The notes under the pieces: generated by a model | What the model saw: the letters and a program-made list of their open reading frames with translations, nothing else | Database searches by the model: none | What the model was told of the DNA's origin: nothing | Origin: Tritrichomonas foetus | Lineage: Eukaryota > Parabasalia > Tritrichomonadida > Tritrichomonadidae | DNA: 42,961 nucleotides | Reading direction: 5' to 3' | Assembly (NCBI GenBank): GCA_001839685.1 | Contig: MLAK01000865.1 | Span: forward strand, 10,741 to 53,701 | Part shown: positions 18,801 through 31,060 of the stretch, in pieces | Numbering within the stretch: the first letter of the stretch is position 1 | How the letters are laid out: each line of letters begins with the position of its first letter | Made by a program: the position numbers and the translations under genes

Positions 18801-19981
18801 TGCAGGAGAAAGGTACTCCGGTTGAAAATACGTTATTTGGAAAAACAGTAAATTAACTTTTTCACCGCAGTGAGCCAACATTTCTTAGCGCTAAAATCAG
18901 GGTGTAGACATCGCATGATACCTTATGGTTTTAAAACGCAAAATCTCAGAAAAGTCGAAGAAAAATGTTATTTTCAAAAATCAATAATTTTCGAAATTTC
19001 TTTTAAAAATAAACCAAAGAGCGTCAAAATCGGGCAAAGNAGGCAGCNGAATCATTCNCATCATCGGGNCAGAAACAGACTTCCAAAACTTCCTGCGTGA
19101 GTCAATACAGCAAATTATCTGATTTTCGTTTTTGCGGGAGTTGTAACCAAGCGATTTGCCTACAATCCAGTTATGATGAAATACCACTTGGCTGCTTATT
19201 ATAGTTTAAATTAATTAAAAATCTGTCTTTTGAATTTTTTTTTATTGCGATTTGATTTTTTTAATTTTTTATTTTATGTAATTATAAAGAAAAAAATAGA
19301 CTGTGAAAGAAGATATGAGAGTTCTGCGTGCATTCACAATCAAATTATTTCAATTTTGGAAAAACGGACATAAATGATAATACCGCCAAAATCGCAATCT
19401 TATGCTCTTGACCCAGAGATTCAAAAAGAGATCCTTATTCTGAGACATGACAAGGTTTTATGCAACGTCCCGCTTTCTGTGCCGATATTAGAGAGAGATT
19501 ATTTTTATGAGATTATTTGTATGAAATAATCATCATTGTTATACAGATTCATGAGATTGGTGTTTTTATGGAATAATGAGATTATTTTTATGAATCCAAA
19601 TGAATCATTGAAAGCTTATTTCAAATTTGTGGATATTCTTCCACTTGATGAAGCTTTTCATAATACCAGTATCTTATATACATTTATAAATAATTTATAT
19701 CAATTTCATGCGCCCATCAAGATCCCAAGAAAAGGGACTTTAAACAGAAGTGGTGAATCAATAATTTCTAGATANNATTCAAAATAATNTATTGAAAATT
19801 TGAATATATTCTGAAAAATTGTGAAATATGTGTAATAATNAAAAATTATCTCTATCCAACTTTTGGTAAGACCAAATCTTTTATAAAAATAAATTTACAA
19901 TATTTTAACTCTTTTGGTTACAATATTCCAAAATGATGTAATTTATTTGGTAGCTTTTTCAACCGGAGTACCTTGCAGGAG
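18801..19981. mobile_element. 1.2-kb element with 18-bp TIRs and candidate 8-bp target duplication
   Basis: Perfect 18-bp terminal inverted repeats AGGTACTCCGGTTGAAAA (18811-18828, with its complement at 19956-19973) are flanked by the direct repeat TGCAGGAG (18801-18808 and 19974-19981). Two extra As sit between the left repeat and the TIR. The interior has no transposase; short frames are unrecognised and one Ns cluster lies at 19040-19069. This suggests a non-autonomous transposon; 8-bp duplications are made by hAT- and P-type transposases among others. The family is not identified. Confidence 0.6.
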
Positions 19982-20116
19982 TGCTGTTGTGATAAATATA
20001 GTGCCGTCGGTTTGGTATGAAAACGTCGGTTTCGAAGTGAAAACACTCGACTTTTTCAATTGATCTGTCAAATAAGTTTGACTGAGTTTTGATCGTGCTC
20101 AATTATAAAACCATTA

Positions 20117-20335
20117 TTTCTCTTTATGTAATTGAAATTAAGCGACATTATTTAGTATTTAAATACAACTCTTCAGTAGAAATATAAAAAATCACTTTCC
20201 AGAATAAACATAAAAATAATTGCGAATTAAATTCAGAATATCATTGGAGAAAAAAGTTTAAAATACACTGAAATCATATTCAAGATGTTGTAAACTTTAG
20301 AAATAACGAAGTTATTTGAGTTTTTAAGATGTTGT
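20117..20335. repeat. left 219-bp TIR of the pogo-like element
   Basis: Reverse complement of 21784-22002, with TA outside. Confidence 0.9.
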
Positions 20336-20421
20336 GACAATTTTTAGGAAAATTGTTATTCCGATACTTCTTGTAATGTGGCTTTTGTACGGAGTAAGCT
20401 TTTAAAGGTCTCAGAAAATTC

Positions 20422-21743
20422 CTATGAGACAACATCTCCGTTAACTACATTTAAGCAGAACCCAGTAGCTTCCCATGATGAACGGATTAATTCCTCGTTT
20501 GCAACACTTTGAAAAGCTCTTTTTATTTTTAATAATTTTTTGGTGAATTTTGATTCAACACTGTGATCGTTTGGTAAAACACTATATTTTTTCTNTACAG
20601 ATGCGAAGAAGGATGCATCAAGCATCTGTGAAAGATGCGAAGAGTGTGGTGGGAGGGGGATAATGCAAATATTGCCGATTTCCGCAAACTTTTCACTTAC
20701 TGTAGTAGATATATATTCGGGCATTCCGCGCAACTGAGTTTGATGAATGCCCGAATATATATCTACTACTGTTTGATGAAAGTGGGACGTGCATCCATCA
20801 GCAATAATGTAGCATGGTTGATTCAATCCTATTTGAGAACGAACTGCTGTGATATAAGGTTTTAAAATGTTTTCAATCCAATAAANCATACTTTCTGTGG
20901 TCATGTATCCTTTATTGGTTTGAAAATAATTTCCCCACCTAAAAAAGAAGCTATTGACCAAATCAGGGTCTATCGTTTTACGAGTTGAAAGCAAAAGNNG
21001 CTTTAAGTGGGTACATGCTGCTGAGATACATACGACCATCGAAACATGGTGGATATCAGAAATTTCCCTCCAAAAAGGTTTTATATTACATTCTTTATGA
21101 GTATAAACATATTTTCGTTTACCTTTATCAGGTCTCCTCCCAAACCCTGTTTCATCAAAGTTTAAAAGTAATAAGGGATGGGGAGGAGACTTCATTACTT
21201 CTTCAATTGTAGAAATATATGATTCAACAGCTTCTATGGATAAATTTGAGCGAGATTCATCTAATGATTCACATTTTACACGAATGATAACTTCACTGTA
21301 TCGTTGGCGAAAGTCGCTGAGCCAATCTCGCGAAAAGCTTCAGTCTTCGTGAGTCCTTCTTTTATAAATATCAGCTGCAATGTCACGGATGTCCTTCCCT
21401 GTAAGGCAGTCATTTTGCCTTTGTTTCTGGCGAATTGTATTGATAATTTCCATTTCTTCTTCTTGTAAAAGAAGATTTCTTTTGGGAGCCTTTGTGACGG
21501 TAGAGTTTGACAAAGCATCATTTTTTAGTGCTTTATAATAAGCCCTACTTGATATTCCAAGTAAATTTAGTAATTGTCAGACATGAAGATTAGGACAGAC
21601 ATTTTGAAAAATTCTATTTGTTCACGTAAAGTTGATGCTGATCGAAAATCTGAGATGACTAATTGTCTACGAAAAGACGTCCCTTCTATTACACCAAAAA
21701 CTTCACTGCATTTAACAATGGATGGAACAGGAACTGGATTCAT
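20422..21743 (-). pseudogene. pogo/Tigger-like DDD transposase, disrupted
   Basis: ATG at 21743 starts MNPVPVPS. A DNA-binding helix-turn-helix part follows (LLNLLGISSRAYYKAL, SFSRDWLSDFRQRY), then the catalytic domain with LNFDETGF, YIIADGCTSH and LPPHSSHLSQMLDASFF, the three Asp of pogo-type enzymes. It is broken by a frameshift near 21560 and by TGA at 21340-21342, where a CGA Arg is the likely ancestor. A 68-nt fold-back insert at 20702-20769 lengthens the spacing between the second and third Asp to about 59 residues. The truncated gene at 33534-34095 is a relative. Not expected to be active. Confidence 0.85.
20702..20769. repeat. fold-back insert in the transposase gene
   Basis: Perfect 24-bp arms (20702-20725 and 20746-20769) with a 20-nt loop. 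TTTGATGAA occurs both at the loop edge (20739-20747) and just outside (20772-20780), the pattern expected of a template-switch during replication. Confidence 0.8.
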
Positions 21744-21783
21744 AGAAAAAAAATTGCCTTAATGTACATAGTAAAAAACTGTT

Positions 21784-22002
21784 ACAACATCTTAAAAACT
21801 CAAATAACTTCGTTATTTCTAAAGTTTACAACATCTTGAATATGATTTCAGTGTATTTTAAACTTTTTTCTCCAATGATATTCTGAATTTAATTCGCAAT
21901 TATTTTTATGTTTATTCTGGAAAGTGATTTTTTATATTTCTACTGAAGAGTTGTATTTAAATACTAAATAATGTCGCTTAATTTCAATTACATAAAGAGA
22001 AA
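21784..22002. repeat. right 219-bp TIR of the pogo-like element
   Basis: Reverse complement of 20117-20335, with TA outside; abuts the P-like terminus. Confidence 0.9.
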
Positions 22003-22225
22003 TAGAACCCGACCGACTCGATAGTTCTCTATCAGATTTTTTAAATATTTTGAATATATTTTTTAAATTATATTTAATGATGAATAGCCAACTTAGATAA
22101 ATTTTTGTCTATTGGAAAAGGAGATATTTTGATTTTAAATTATGTAAATATTTTCAAAACTTTATAATGATATTTCAATACTTTATTATATCGTTCGGAA
22201 GATATTGATTTTAAAAATTTAGTCA

Positions 22226-25200
22226 ATGAACCGTGTGTTTCAGCGTGTACGAGAATTTAACAGATTCGACAAAGCTTATATTTACTACCTTAATGAAATG
22301 GGCGAATCATATTCATCAATCTCACAACAGCTTGCAGTAGATTCGTCAATCATTTCCGAAATTTGCACGAGTTATGTACCAGTTATGGATAGTCAAAACG
22401 GATATCATTTTGAAGCTTATAAAAAAGCTCATAAAACCAGGAAATCACTGAAAAAACAGTTATTGTCGGAAATGAACTATAAGTATTGTCATAATGAATT
22501 GTGCTCAGAACCACCTAAATTTTTTCATTTCCAGTATGAACATGATATAGTCTTTGAAGTTTTACCCAAACAATTTCGATCACCAATGAATAGAAATCAA
22601 ATTTGCTCAGTTGCCCGTTTTAATAAAAAAATGAAGCATGACTTTAATTCCAAAAAATTAACAGATAATTGTCATAGTCAAATTTCTTCAGTTTTTTTGT
22701 CCGAAGATCAGTCATTACAGAATGACATTGAAAAACTAAAGAATAGCTATTGTGAAGTTTCTAGCGAAAAACAATTATTTTTACTAGATTTATATAAAAA
22801 AGGAATGAAGAAACCCTCAAACGGTAAAAGATATAAAAACCATCAAACCAAACTTTTTTGGACAGAATTGTTTCTATTAAGCAGAAAATCTTTTTCTTAT
22901 GTTTCAAAAATGTTAAATGGTCCAGTTATATCAACTGTTTCTACTTGGTTAACAGAACACAGAGAAAATTATCCTCAAATAGTTAAAGACAAAAAAGATA
23001 TTGTATCGAATATTATTAAATGGAAAAAATTATATAACTTGTCAAACAATAATCTAATAGATGTTGGATTAGCAGTTGATGCAATTAAGATCACAGAAAC
23101 AGTCAAAATCAAAGAAAACTCTGAATTTTCGGGGTTGTTGAATTCAGATGATATCTCTATCGATGAAATAAATAATCTCCTTAAATGTTTTAAATCATTT
23201 GAAAAATTTGTTCAAAAGCAATATGATAACAAAAATATTATTTCAAATATTTTTGTTTTTTATATCATTCCTTTAAACAATATTTTTGCCAAACCTTTAC
23301 CTATTTATTATATTGAACACTCGCAGGGAAACGCAGACGACAAAGTAATAAGAGATATATATGAAATGATTGATTTACTTCGACATCCAACTTTAAAATT
23401 AAATTTACATTTTTTGGCTCTTGATGGTGACCTAAAATATAAAGGCTTTCATGATACATTTATTCATGACTGGATGAGCAACTTTAATCAAGCCAAAAAT
23501 CTTTTTAATTCTTCTCATATGCTTTTTCATGTAATATGCGATCCGAATCATGTTCTGAAACGACTAAGGTATCGTTTTGTAAATCATGTCAAATTAGCTT
23601 GGACTTCTAAATCTAAACAATATGGAACTTTTGATATTCGTAATTTTTTTGATGTTCCTGAGAAAGTTCTTTCTAATAAGTCAAGTACCAAAATGGATGA
23701 TTTTTTTCCCNACAGAGAAAATTATCCTCAAATAGTTAAAGACAAAAAAGATATTGTATCGAATATTATTAAATGGAAAAAATTATATAACTTGTCAAAC
23801 AATAATCTAATAGATGTTGGATTAGCAGTTGATGCAATTAAGATCACAGAAACAGTCAAAATCAAAGAAAACTCTGAATTTTCGGGGTTGTTGAATTCAG
23901 ATGATATCTCTATCGATGAAATAAATAATCTCCTTAAATGTTTTAAATCATTTGAAAAATTTGTTCAAAAGCAATATGATAACAAAAATATTATTTCAAA
24001 TATTTTTGTTTTTTATATCATTCCTTTAAACAATATTTTTGCCAAACCTTTACCTATTTATTATATTGAACACTCGCAGGGAAACGCAGACGACAAAGTA
24101 ATAAGAGATATATATATGAAATGATTGATTTACTTCGACATCCAACTTTAAAATTAAATTTACATTTTTTGGCTCTTGATGGTGACCTAAAATATAAAGG
24201 CTTTCATGATACATTTATTCATGACTGGATGAGCAACTTTAATCAAGCCAAAAATCTTTTTAATTCTTCTCATATGCTTTTTCATGTAATATGCGATCCG
24301 AATCATGTTCTGAAACGACTAAGGTATCGTTTTGTAAATCATGTCAAATTAGCTTGGACTTCTAAATCTAAACAATATGGAACTTTTGATATTCGTAATT
24401 TTTTTGATGTTCCTGAGAAAGTTCTTTCTAATAAGTCAAGTACCAAAATGGATGATTTTTTTCCCAAAGAATTATTTAAAAAGAAAAACCTTGCAACTTT
24501 ATATGATTATGAAATATGGGATTTATTTTCGTTTTTTATGATCTGCGCATCTTTGAATATAGCTGTGCACGAAAACACCCCACGGTACACTGTATTGATG
24601 ATGTTAAGTATTTCTGCTGAATTTTTATTAATTTATCGAAGATTTTTAAATGGGAAAAAAAGTGAACATATTCCATACTTTAAAAATAATTCAATAATTA
24701 GTATTAATGGAACAACTTATCCTAATTATGAAAAGTCTGCGAAAACACAAAATACAAAACAAAGTAATGAAACAAAGCAACCTAGAACAATTGATATTAA
24801 AAACCAAATTATTGCAACTACTTTTTTAGATAAACCACTAATTGATCATTTATTAAACGATATTGTAAGTTTAATTTCGGCATTGGGAACAGTTGAATCA
24901 TCATTTTCGATGATAGAATATGGTACAATGTTGCTCGAACACTATTTTGGACGAGTTAGGCTAGGCTGTCGATATAATTATGAAATTGAAAAAATAATTG
25001 AAGTAATAGATCGTTTAATTATTATTGACCATATGAATTTAAATAATCCAGATTTAACAAATACTGTGAATTCTCGAAATTATGAATTTGCTTGTGTTGA
25101 AGAAGGGTCAAATCAATTGGTAAAAGAGGATGTTCTGAAATGCAGACAAATTGCTTTACAATTNTGGAAGAATATTGATTCCAGTGTATTATTACATGAT

Positions 25201-25404
25201 GAAGAAATTCTTTTAGAGTCATTTTCTTTTGATTTCAAATCTTTAATAGATGATATTTATGACCTTGATTCTCTCATCGAAAAGCACAAACTTTCTCCTC
25301 CGAGACAAAGTAGATCCACAAATGAAACACGGTTATTAAAACAAAACAACCAGACAATANTTCGTAGATATTCCAATTCAGGATATGGGAAGATGAAAAA
25401 ATAA
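22226..25404 (+). CDS. P-element/THAP9-like transposase with internal duplication
   Basis: N-terminal helix-turn-helix (LNEMGESYSSISQQLAVDSS) rather than a THAP finger. An RNase H-type catalytic domain follows, with VGLAVDAIKI, HFLALDGDL, HVICDPNHVLKRLRYR and LLEHYFGRVRLGC. The last two match the D..H..K.LR and E.fF..iR signatures of P-type transposases. As written, a 752-nt segment (22959-23710) is repeated at 23712-24465 with N at 23711, and the second copy has two extra bases that shift the frame at about 24116. Treating the repeat as one copy leaves 808 codons uninterrupted from 22226 to 25404. The gene is probably intact in the organism and mis-assembled here. Family call is from motifs only. 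Confidence 0.6.
22959..24465. repeat. 0.75-kb tandem duplication with N at the junction
   Basis: 22959-23710 and 23712-24465 are identical by eye except for an extra TA near 24115 in the second copy. A single N separates them, as when overlapping contig ends are joined without merging. Confidence 0.85.
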
Positions 25405-26119
25405 TTTTTATAAAATATATAATAAAAAAGGAAAGATATCTTTCATAGTAAATTCCTAAAATACTACCAATAATTTTCATTCATTATGATTTTTTTCTTT
25501 CATCATAATCGGTATAACTTTAATAAAGAATTAAAAACTAGAAAATGATTGATGTTTAATGATTTTTTTTGAAATTCAATGATTGGAAAAATTTTCTATA
25601 AGTTCATTCAAAAATATTATCCGGTCTTTGAATTTGTAAAATACAAATATTTAGAGTAAAACATTTGTAAAATGATTAATTTATCATTTTATAAACTCAC
25701 AATAAGATATACAGTATTTTTATTAATTTTATTAACTCATTGTGTTTTTTCTTTCTGAGAAAAAGAGATTCCGAAAAACAAACAAGGTTAAATCTAGGCG
25801 AATTGTAAAAAGTAAAGTAATTTTATTTTTAACTAATGTTGCATATATAAATATGTATATATAATACTATCATATATTTTTTTTTAAAAAAAAATTAAAA
25901 ATAGTCGAGTCGGTCGGGTTCTGTATGGAGCTAAAATAAGATCAAACTGAGTCTAGGTATATTTTCGTACTGTGTACGAAAATAGACCGAAGCAAAGTTT
26001 GGTCTCTTTTAAACGGAATACGAGTGTTCCAACGGAGCCAATGCCTTTTGGTGTGGGGGTGGTACAATAGCTGTACTACGAATTCGTAAACCTTTTCAAA
26101 AAGCTTCATCACCACAAAA
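25405..26119. other. 3' flank and terminus of the P-like element
   Basis: AT-rich, no gene. Contains the right TIR (25905-25922) and an 11-bp-arm palindrome with a TGT loop at 25960-25984 (TATTTTCGTAC / GTACGAAAATA). Confidence 0.6.
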
Positions 26120-27480
26120 TTCACAAAAAGAAAAAAATGAAAACCAGAATATTAACCAATTCAAGTTTATGATGATGTTTCACTAGACCATCCCATGCCT
26201 CTTCATACTTCTGGTGAAAAAGAAAAGCTTGAGCAAGAACAAATTCTCGAAGATGAATTTCTTCTTGAATGTTCTTAAAACGACAAATAAATTCACCTGA
26301 AACCAAAAGAAGATCAACAAAAGTTCTTTGTGATGTAATACATTGAATCAATGGACGATCAAATTATTTGCCTCATCAACAACAAATTAACATTTCCAAT
26401 GGTCAGACTTAAAATAAACAATTTGTTTGTTCATCACCGTTCATAAGGTTTAGTCAATTCATCCGCCCAGTTTTAGCCTTGGACCACATCTAAATCATTG
26501 AAAAGTTCGATCCAAAGAATCATGATGAATGTACAATGCTCCAATCATCTTAGGAAGGACTCAAAATAGCAATTCCTTCATTATTAACCGCAAACTCGAA
26601 ATAGCATTTTGTTTTGCCTCAACTTTATACAACAAATTCAATACTGAATCGAATCCAGTATCCAATTAGGGTCTTGATCATCTGACCAATACAAAAAGTT
26701 ACGAATTGTGTACTTTCGAAATGGCAATGCGTTATTTGAGTATTTATAGCTTTTCAGCACTTGCAGCACGATCAATTTGTATTGAGCAATATGAAACAGC
26801 CAGTAGGATCCATGATGATTGGATATGGAAAAAAAACCAACCTAATAAGATGGAATTTGACAAAGCCATGGTCGAAGGCTCTTAGTGGGAAGATCGAGAT
26901 ATCCAATATACAAAAATTGCCATATAATATTGGAAATCACTCCTCGATGATAAAGGTTCAAAGTTCAAAAAATCGTCATAGAACCAAAATACATTTTCTG
27001 CCACTGCCCAAATGGTTCACACACAATTATTGCATTGATGAAGATCAGTTCAAATCGGAATCTTGTTACTTCTTAACCGTGGATGATGTGTAAACAGTCA
27101 ATGCCAAGATCAAAGAACTCATGGAGACGATAAATTCAATACTGAAAAAGGAGTTTAATCTTACTGCACAACAGCACCCATGCTTCAAAACATTCATCGA
27201 ACATGGAGATCCATGGTATTCTGCCGACACAGTCACAATTAACATAGAATCATCTCGTCAAATTGAAGAAATTTAGGAACTTCTGATGATCAACATGACC
27301 GACGACGATGCACTATACACAAATAATCTCTTCCCGCCGATTATGAATCAATTCTTGGGGGAGAATCACTTCATTTTCATCTCACATCGATATTGTAAAA
27401 ACGTGAAGTGAATGAAGTGCAATGACAAGCTCAGTTCTAGAATATTGCAAACATAAATATGAATATTATGACATTGGTAT
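26120..27480 (+). pseudogene. heavily decayed coding remnant
   Basis: Long stretches read as protein-like sequence on the plus strand but with many stops and frame changes. Examples are IESMDDQIICLINNKLTF near 26345, FSALAARSICIEQYETAS near 26750 and VNAKIKELMETINS to FIEHGDPWYSADTV at 27100-27230. Base composition is richer than the surrounding spacer. No family recognised. Could derive from an element gene. Confidence 0.35.
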
Positions 27481-27820
27481 TGCTTTGAAGCTACCAACAC
27501 CAACACATACTCCTATGACTAGTTTTAGGATTCAATCTGAAAAACAATTTCAAAACAATTTATTTAGGTTTGAGCCCACATTTTTGAATTCGAAATGATC
27601 GTATTTTCATCAAAAATGCGTCTTTTTCTCCAGATTTAGCTATGTTTTTTAAATCTAAGATCATGCAAAAGATGAACTTCATGGAGAAGAATTTGCAGAA
27701 CAAAATAAAATGAGAAATAAAAAAGCGAATTAAATATTTTAAATTCATAGCAATAAGTTTTTATTTTACGTTTTTGCAGAAAAATAAAAAACTATGTATG
27801 TTATTATGATAATTGCTTCA
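27481..27820. other. spacer
   Basis: 340 bp; nothing supported. Confidence 0.4.
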
Positions 27821-28003
27821 TTATTCACTATCAGGAATCCATTCTGATGATAAATCTTCCTCATTATCAGGATATGAAAAATCACAGTCTGAATCTGATT
27901 CACTTGGTGTTGGAATATAAATAGAATAATTCATATCATCAATCTGATTCCCAGTAAGCCCAAGTTTTTTCAAGTATTCATGTATTTTTAATGCTTTAGA
28001 CAT
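27821..28003 (-). CDS. small acidic hypothetical protein, 60 aa
   Basis: ATG at 28003, TAA stop. The N-terminal half is basic and helical (ALKIHEYLKKLGLTG); the C-terminal half is acidic and Ser/Asp/Glu-rich (SESDSDCDFS, ending WIPDSE). Clean frame in a region of decayed sequence, so it may be a surviving gene of an old element or a chance ORF. No family recognised. Confidence 0.35.
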   Translation of the reverse strand: MSKALKIHEYLKKLGLTGNQIDDMNYSIYIPTPSESDSDCDFSYPDNEEDLSSEWIPDSE

Positions 28004-28965
28004 TATCTTAATTCGCCTTAATCGTTCTTTTCGATGTCGCTAAAAGGTTTATATTCGATTTTTAACTCGTCAATCTTGTTCTTAATTATAGCCCTTATCT
28101 AAATTAGACATTCATTAACCTCCTGTAAATATTCAGGTTCGATGCTGAATCCGTAAACGATCCCTCTCAGCATTTTTTTCATGTAAAATTTGTGAGATAT
28201 GCTTTGTCATTGCTGGCAATTTTTTTTTATAAAACAAACTTCCTTAAAAGCTCATTTATTGATAATTATAGAAGCAGCAATTCTCATTTTCCATGAGTTA
28301 CCCCAATTAGTATTTTGTTGTCAAAGCGATTTTTGACTGAAAAAATCGCACATTGGAGTTTATATAGAATCTTTACATTTCATTATCAGCTTTGATGCTG
28401 AGTTGAGAAATGGTTTTAGTATCAAGAAGTTATCTGGAATGTTACTATTATTCCAAATTTAATATGATTTATTTTCAGGCAATGGTTTCCAACTAAGTGC
28501 TCAGGAACATTCAACCACTGCTCAATTTTTTCCTCTTATGACATATCCTCTTTAAATTAAAACCAAAAGAAACAACGAATGCGATTATGTAACCTTCCGA
28601 ATTTGCTTAGAACCAACATTTTGTATTTTTTCCATCTTCTTTCAAATGATTTCATCAGGATACTTCTAAAAATTGCTGGAATTATTGTTTCTTGTGAACA
28701 CCTGATTGAAGTGAGTTAAAGAAGCCAGCAGCTAATGCCTTAATCATGAGACAAAATGATGAAGTGACCAGATTTTTTCAATAATATTTGAATTTCGAAA
28801 AAATATGTAGACCATTTAAACTTTAACCTTAACAATTATTTTCATTTCATTAATTGGTGTTCCACTATTGGCCATAATGGGCTATTAAATTATGATCATG
28901 GTTCATGCACGATGTGATTAGGAAACTGAAGAACTTAACTCAGATTTGATCAAGATTGAGTACAT
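28004..28965. other. region without recognisable genes
   Basis: 960 bp with no coding frame I can support; probably old transposon sequence. Confidence 0.4.
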
Positions 28966-30372
28966 CTAGATAATCGAGGAATTTAGGATAGCTTCTTCTG
29001 AATTTAGTATGGCTTGGATGTGTGTAACATGCAAAGATTTGAAGATAGTACTTCTCGGAATAATGGGCGTCTTTGGTTTATAATTCGCCTTCTTCTTTTC
29101 ACCATCTTCTCGGATAAATGTCATTTCCTTCTGCAGTCGATCGAGCTCTTTTCTGCTATTAGTAACGCCAGATGTGATTTTTATAGAGATCATCTCGAAA
29201 TTCATGGGCTACCTTTCTAAATACTATACGTAATTTGAGTAGTAAAGTATTCTCATAGCTTCCTCTGAGAAACCATTTTGTCTTACTGCTTCTTGCTCAC
29301 GTGCTTCCTTTCTGACTTCTGTACATGTTTCTGATGGTTGTTTTTGGTTGTTCTATATCTTCTTTAGTTTCTCTTTTAGCTCGATGATTTCTTGGTGTTT
29401 ATTTCCTTTTCTTCTTGCAACTATTTCATTTCCTCCTTTATCTTTTATAATTCTTCTTCTGTATCACACTTCTACTGGTGGTGTTGTTCGAAATCAGTGG
29501 TGGCATTTTCCACGTCGTTAGTGAGCTTTTTATCGAATTGTTTCATCATGTGCCATTCAGACATAATAAATATATTACGTATCTCGGCATACAAACGATT
29601 AAGAGAATCTAGATTTTGTTTGTATTAGCTGACGAGGTCTGGATAGCTGAGTCTACCAATTTCCTCTATGTGTTTGACATCTTCCTCAAAAGTGTTGCCA
29701 GAAATCTTAAAAACTATGGATTGTTATGTTCTTCCTCTTCTTTTGCTGGAAGCATTTGTGCGAGATGAACGTCATAATGAGTAAAATAATTGATATTGTC
29801 AATGGTTTCTCGTACTTCCTCATCTGTACTGTCAGAATAACTAAATATCCTTAATTCGTCGTCGTCAGTATATGTTATCTTTGGATCAGTAATTGGTGTA
29901 GTATTTTCTGGTGATGTGATGATACTGACATGACTAGGAGTACGTAAATAATTTTCGTGCCATTGATGTACAACTGATTTAACTTACTTATCACAAGTGA
30001 TGGTTCTAAGGCACTTTTCATAACTCTATTTATTTCTTGCCTCCCATCAGATTCCATCCATTTGCTAAATTTTTCTTATTCTTCTTCGGTGGCATATTTT
30101 TTTAGATGTGTTAATTTATCATATAAATCCAGTGCTTCTCGTGTTTCTTGTGTCATTTCTTCCTTACATTTTCCCTTAGCTTTTTTCCACATTTCTGCGA
30201 GATTAATACATGAATTTACACATGTATTTTGCTCAGCATTTTCGGTAGCATTATCTTAAGTAATGCTTTCGTTAATTTCATCTTTCTCCTCTAGTTTCTC
30301 CATCATCTGCATAATTTTTTGATAGAGTTTCTTCTTTTTGAGGGGCATTTCCTTTCTAGCGTTTTTGTTCAT
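28966..30372 (-). pseudogene. decayed Lys/Glu-rich coiled-coil gene
   Basis: From ATG 30372 the frame reads MNKNARKEMPLKKKKLYQK and continues for about 130 codons with two TAA stops. It shifts frame near 29970 into a segment with HQWHENYLRTPSHVSIITSP and a D/E-rich run (TYTDDDELRIFSYSDS), then decays into coiled-coil fragments (EIIELKEKLKKI, LQKEMTFIREDGEKKK) to about 28966. Typical of a multicopy trichomonad or Maverick-associated gene in decay. Function unknown. Confidence 0.5.
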
Positions 30373-30532
30373 CGACAAATATAAAAATTATCTGATGTCT
30401 GTGGTAAATTTTAGTTTACTCCAAAATTTATTTTTATCGTGTCATTTTGGGGAAAAAGTTAGTTAAAAAAAAAACTTTTTGACTGATTCACAAAAAGTTA
30501 CGGATTGTGAACATAATTGGTCGAAATAGGGG

Positions 30533-30640
30533 AAAAAACTCACTCTCACTCCCGAATACTTCGCGCCCTCCCGCTCGATTCGTCTAATATAATGAAACTT
30601 TATTTTAAACTATACTGAACCAGTGATCCAACCTGATCAA
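30533..30640. repeat. left TIR of the 2.7-kb element
   Basis: Matches the reverse complement of 33106-33241 apart from two insertions in the right copy and scattered substitutions. Confidence 0.75.
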
Positions 30641-31060
30641 TTTCATTAGAGCAGTCAAACTAAAAATTTATTATTGAGTTCTTATTATATAGAGTCTTCT
30701 TATATAAGAAAGTTTGATAAAAGAAAAAAAAAAAAAAACGAGGAGCCTCTATCTATCGAACTTCGTTCCACTGGTTCACTGGATCACTGGTTCAATGAAA
30801 ATTATGGTCTAAAAATCATGTACGTAGGATGTATATATAACGACCGCTTATTGATGGTTACTATTTGACCTTTCCTATTTGCCATTCACATGACACTTTT
30901 CATCTTTCGCCTTCTATCTTTAACCTTTGAGTTTCTACACTTTTCATCTTTCGCCTTTGGCTTTGACCTTTGGGTCTTGGCACTTTTTATTTTTCACCTT
31001 TCAATTGACCTTCCTTTTTAGTTTTGCTTTTTTTCATCCTAGTTTTGAGCATTGCTGCTG

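Larger units (their letters stand above)
20117..22002. mobile_element. pogo/Tigger-like transposon, TA target
   Basis: A 1,886-bp element bounded by 219-bp inverted repeats (20117-20335 and 21784-22002) that look identical by eye, flanked by TA on both sides (20115-20116, 22003-22004), the target duplication of the Tc1/mariner/pogo superfamily. It contains one transposase gene on the minus strand, now broken. Near-perfect TIRs suggest a recent insertion. It sits inside the left terminal region of the P-like element. Confidence 0.9.
22004..25922. mobile_element. P-element-like transposon (core boundaries)
   Basis: Perfect 18-bp inverted repeats AGAACCCGACCGACTCGA lie at 22004-22021 and 25905-25922 around the transposase gene. 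Weaker inverted similarity continues outward: GACTGAGTTTTGATC at 20080-20094 against GATCAAACTGAGTC at 25940-25953. The true ends are therefore farther out (about 20.05 to 26.04 kb), and the pogo-like element lies within the left terminal region. No clear target duplication was found. Confidence 0.6.

Noticed and set aside
21574..21762. Plus-strand 62-codon frame near the right pogo TIR
   Set aside because: It is antisense to the N-terminus of the transposase, whose homologue at 33534 confirms the minus-strand reading.
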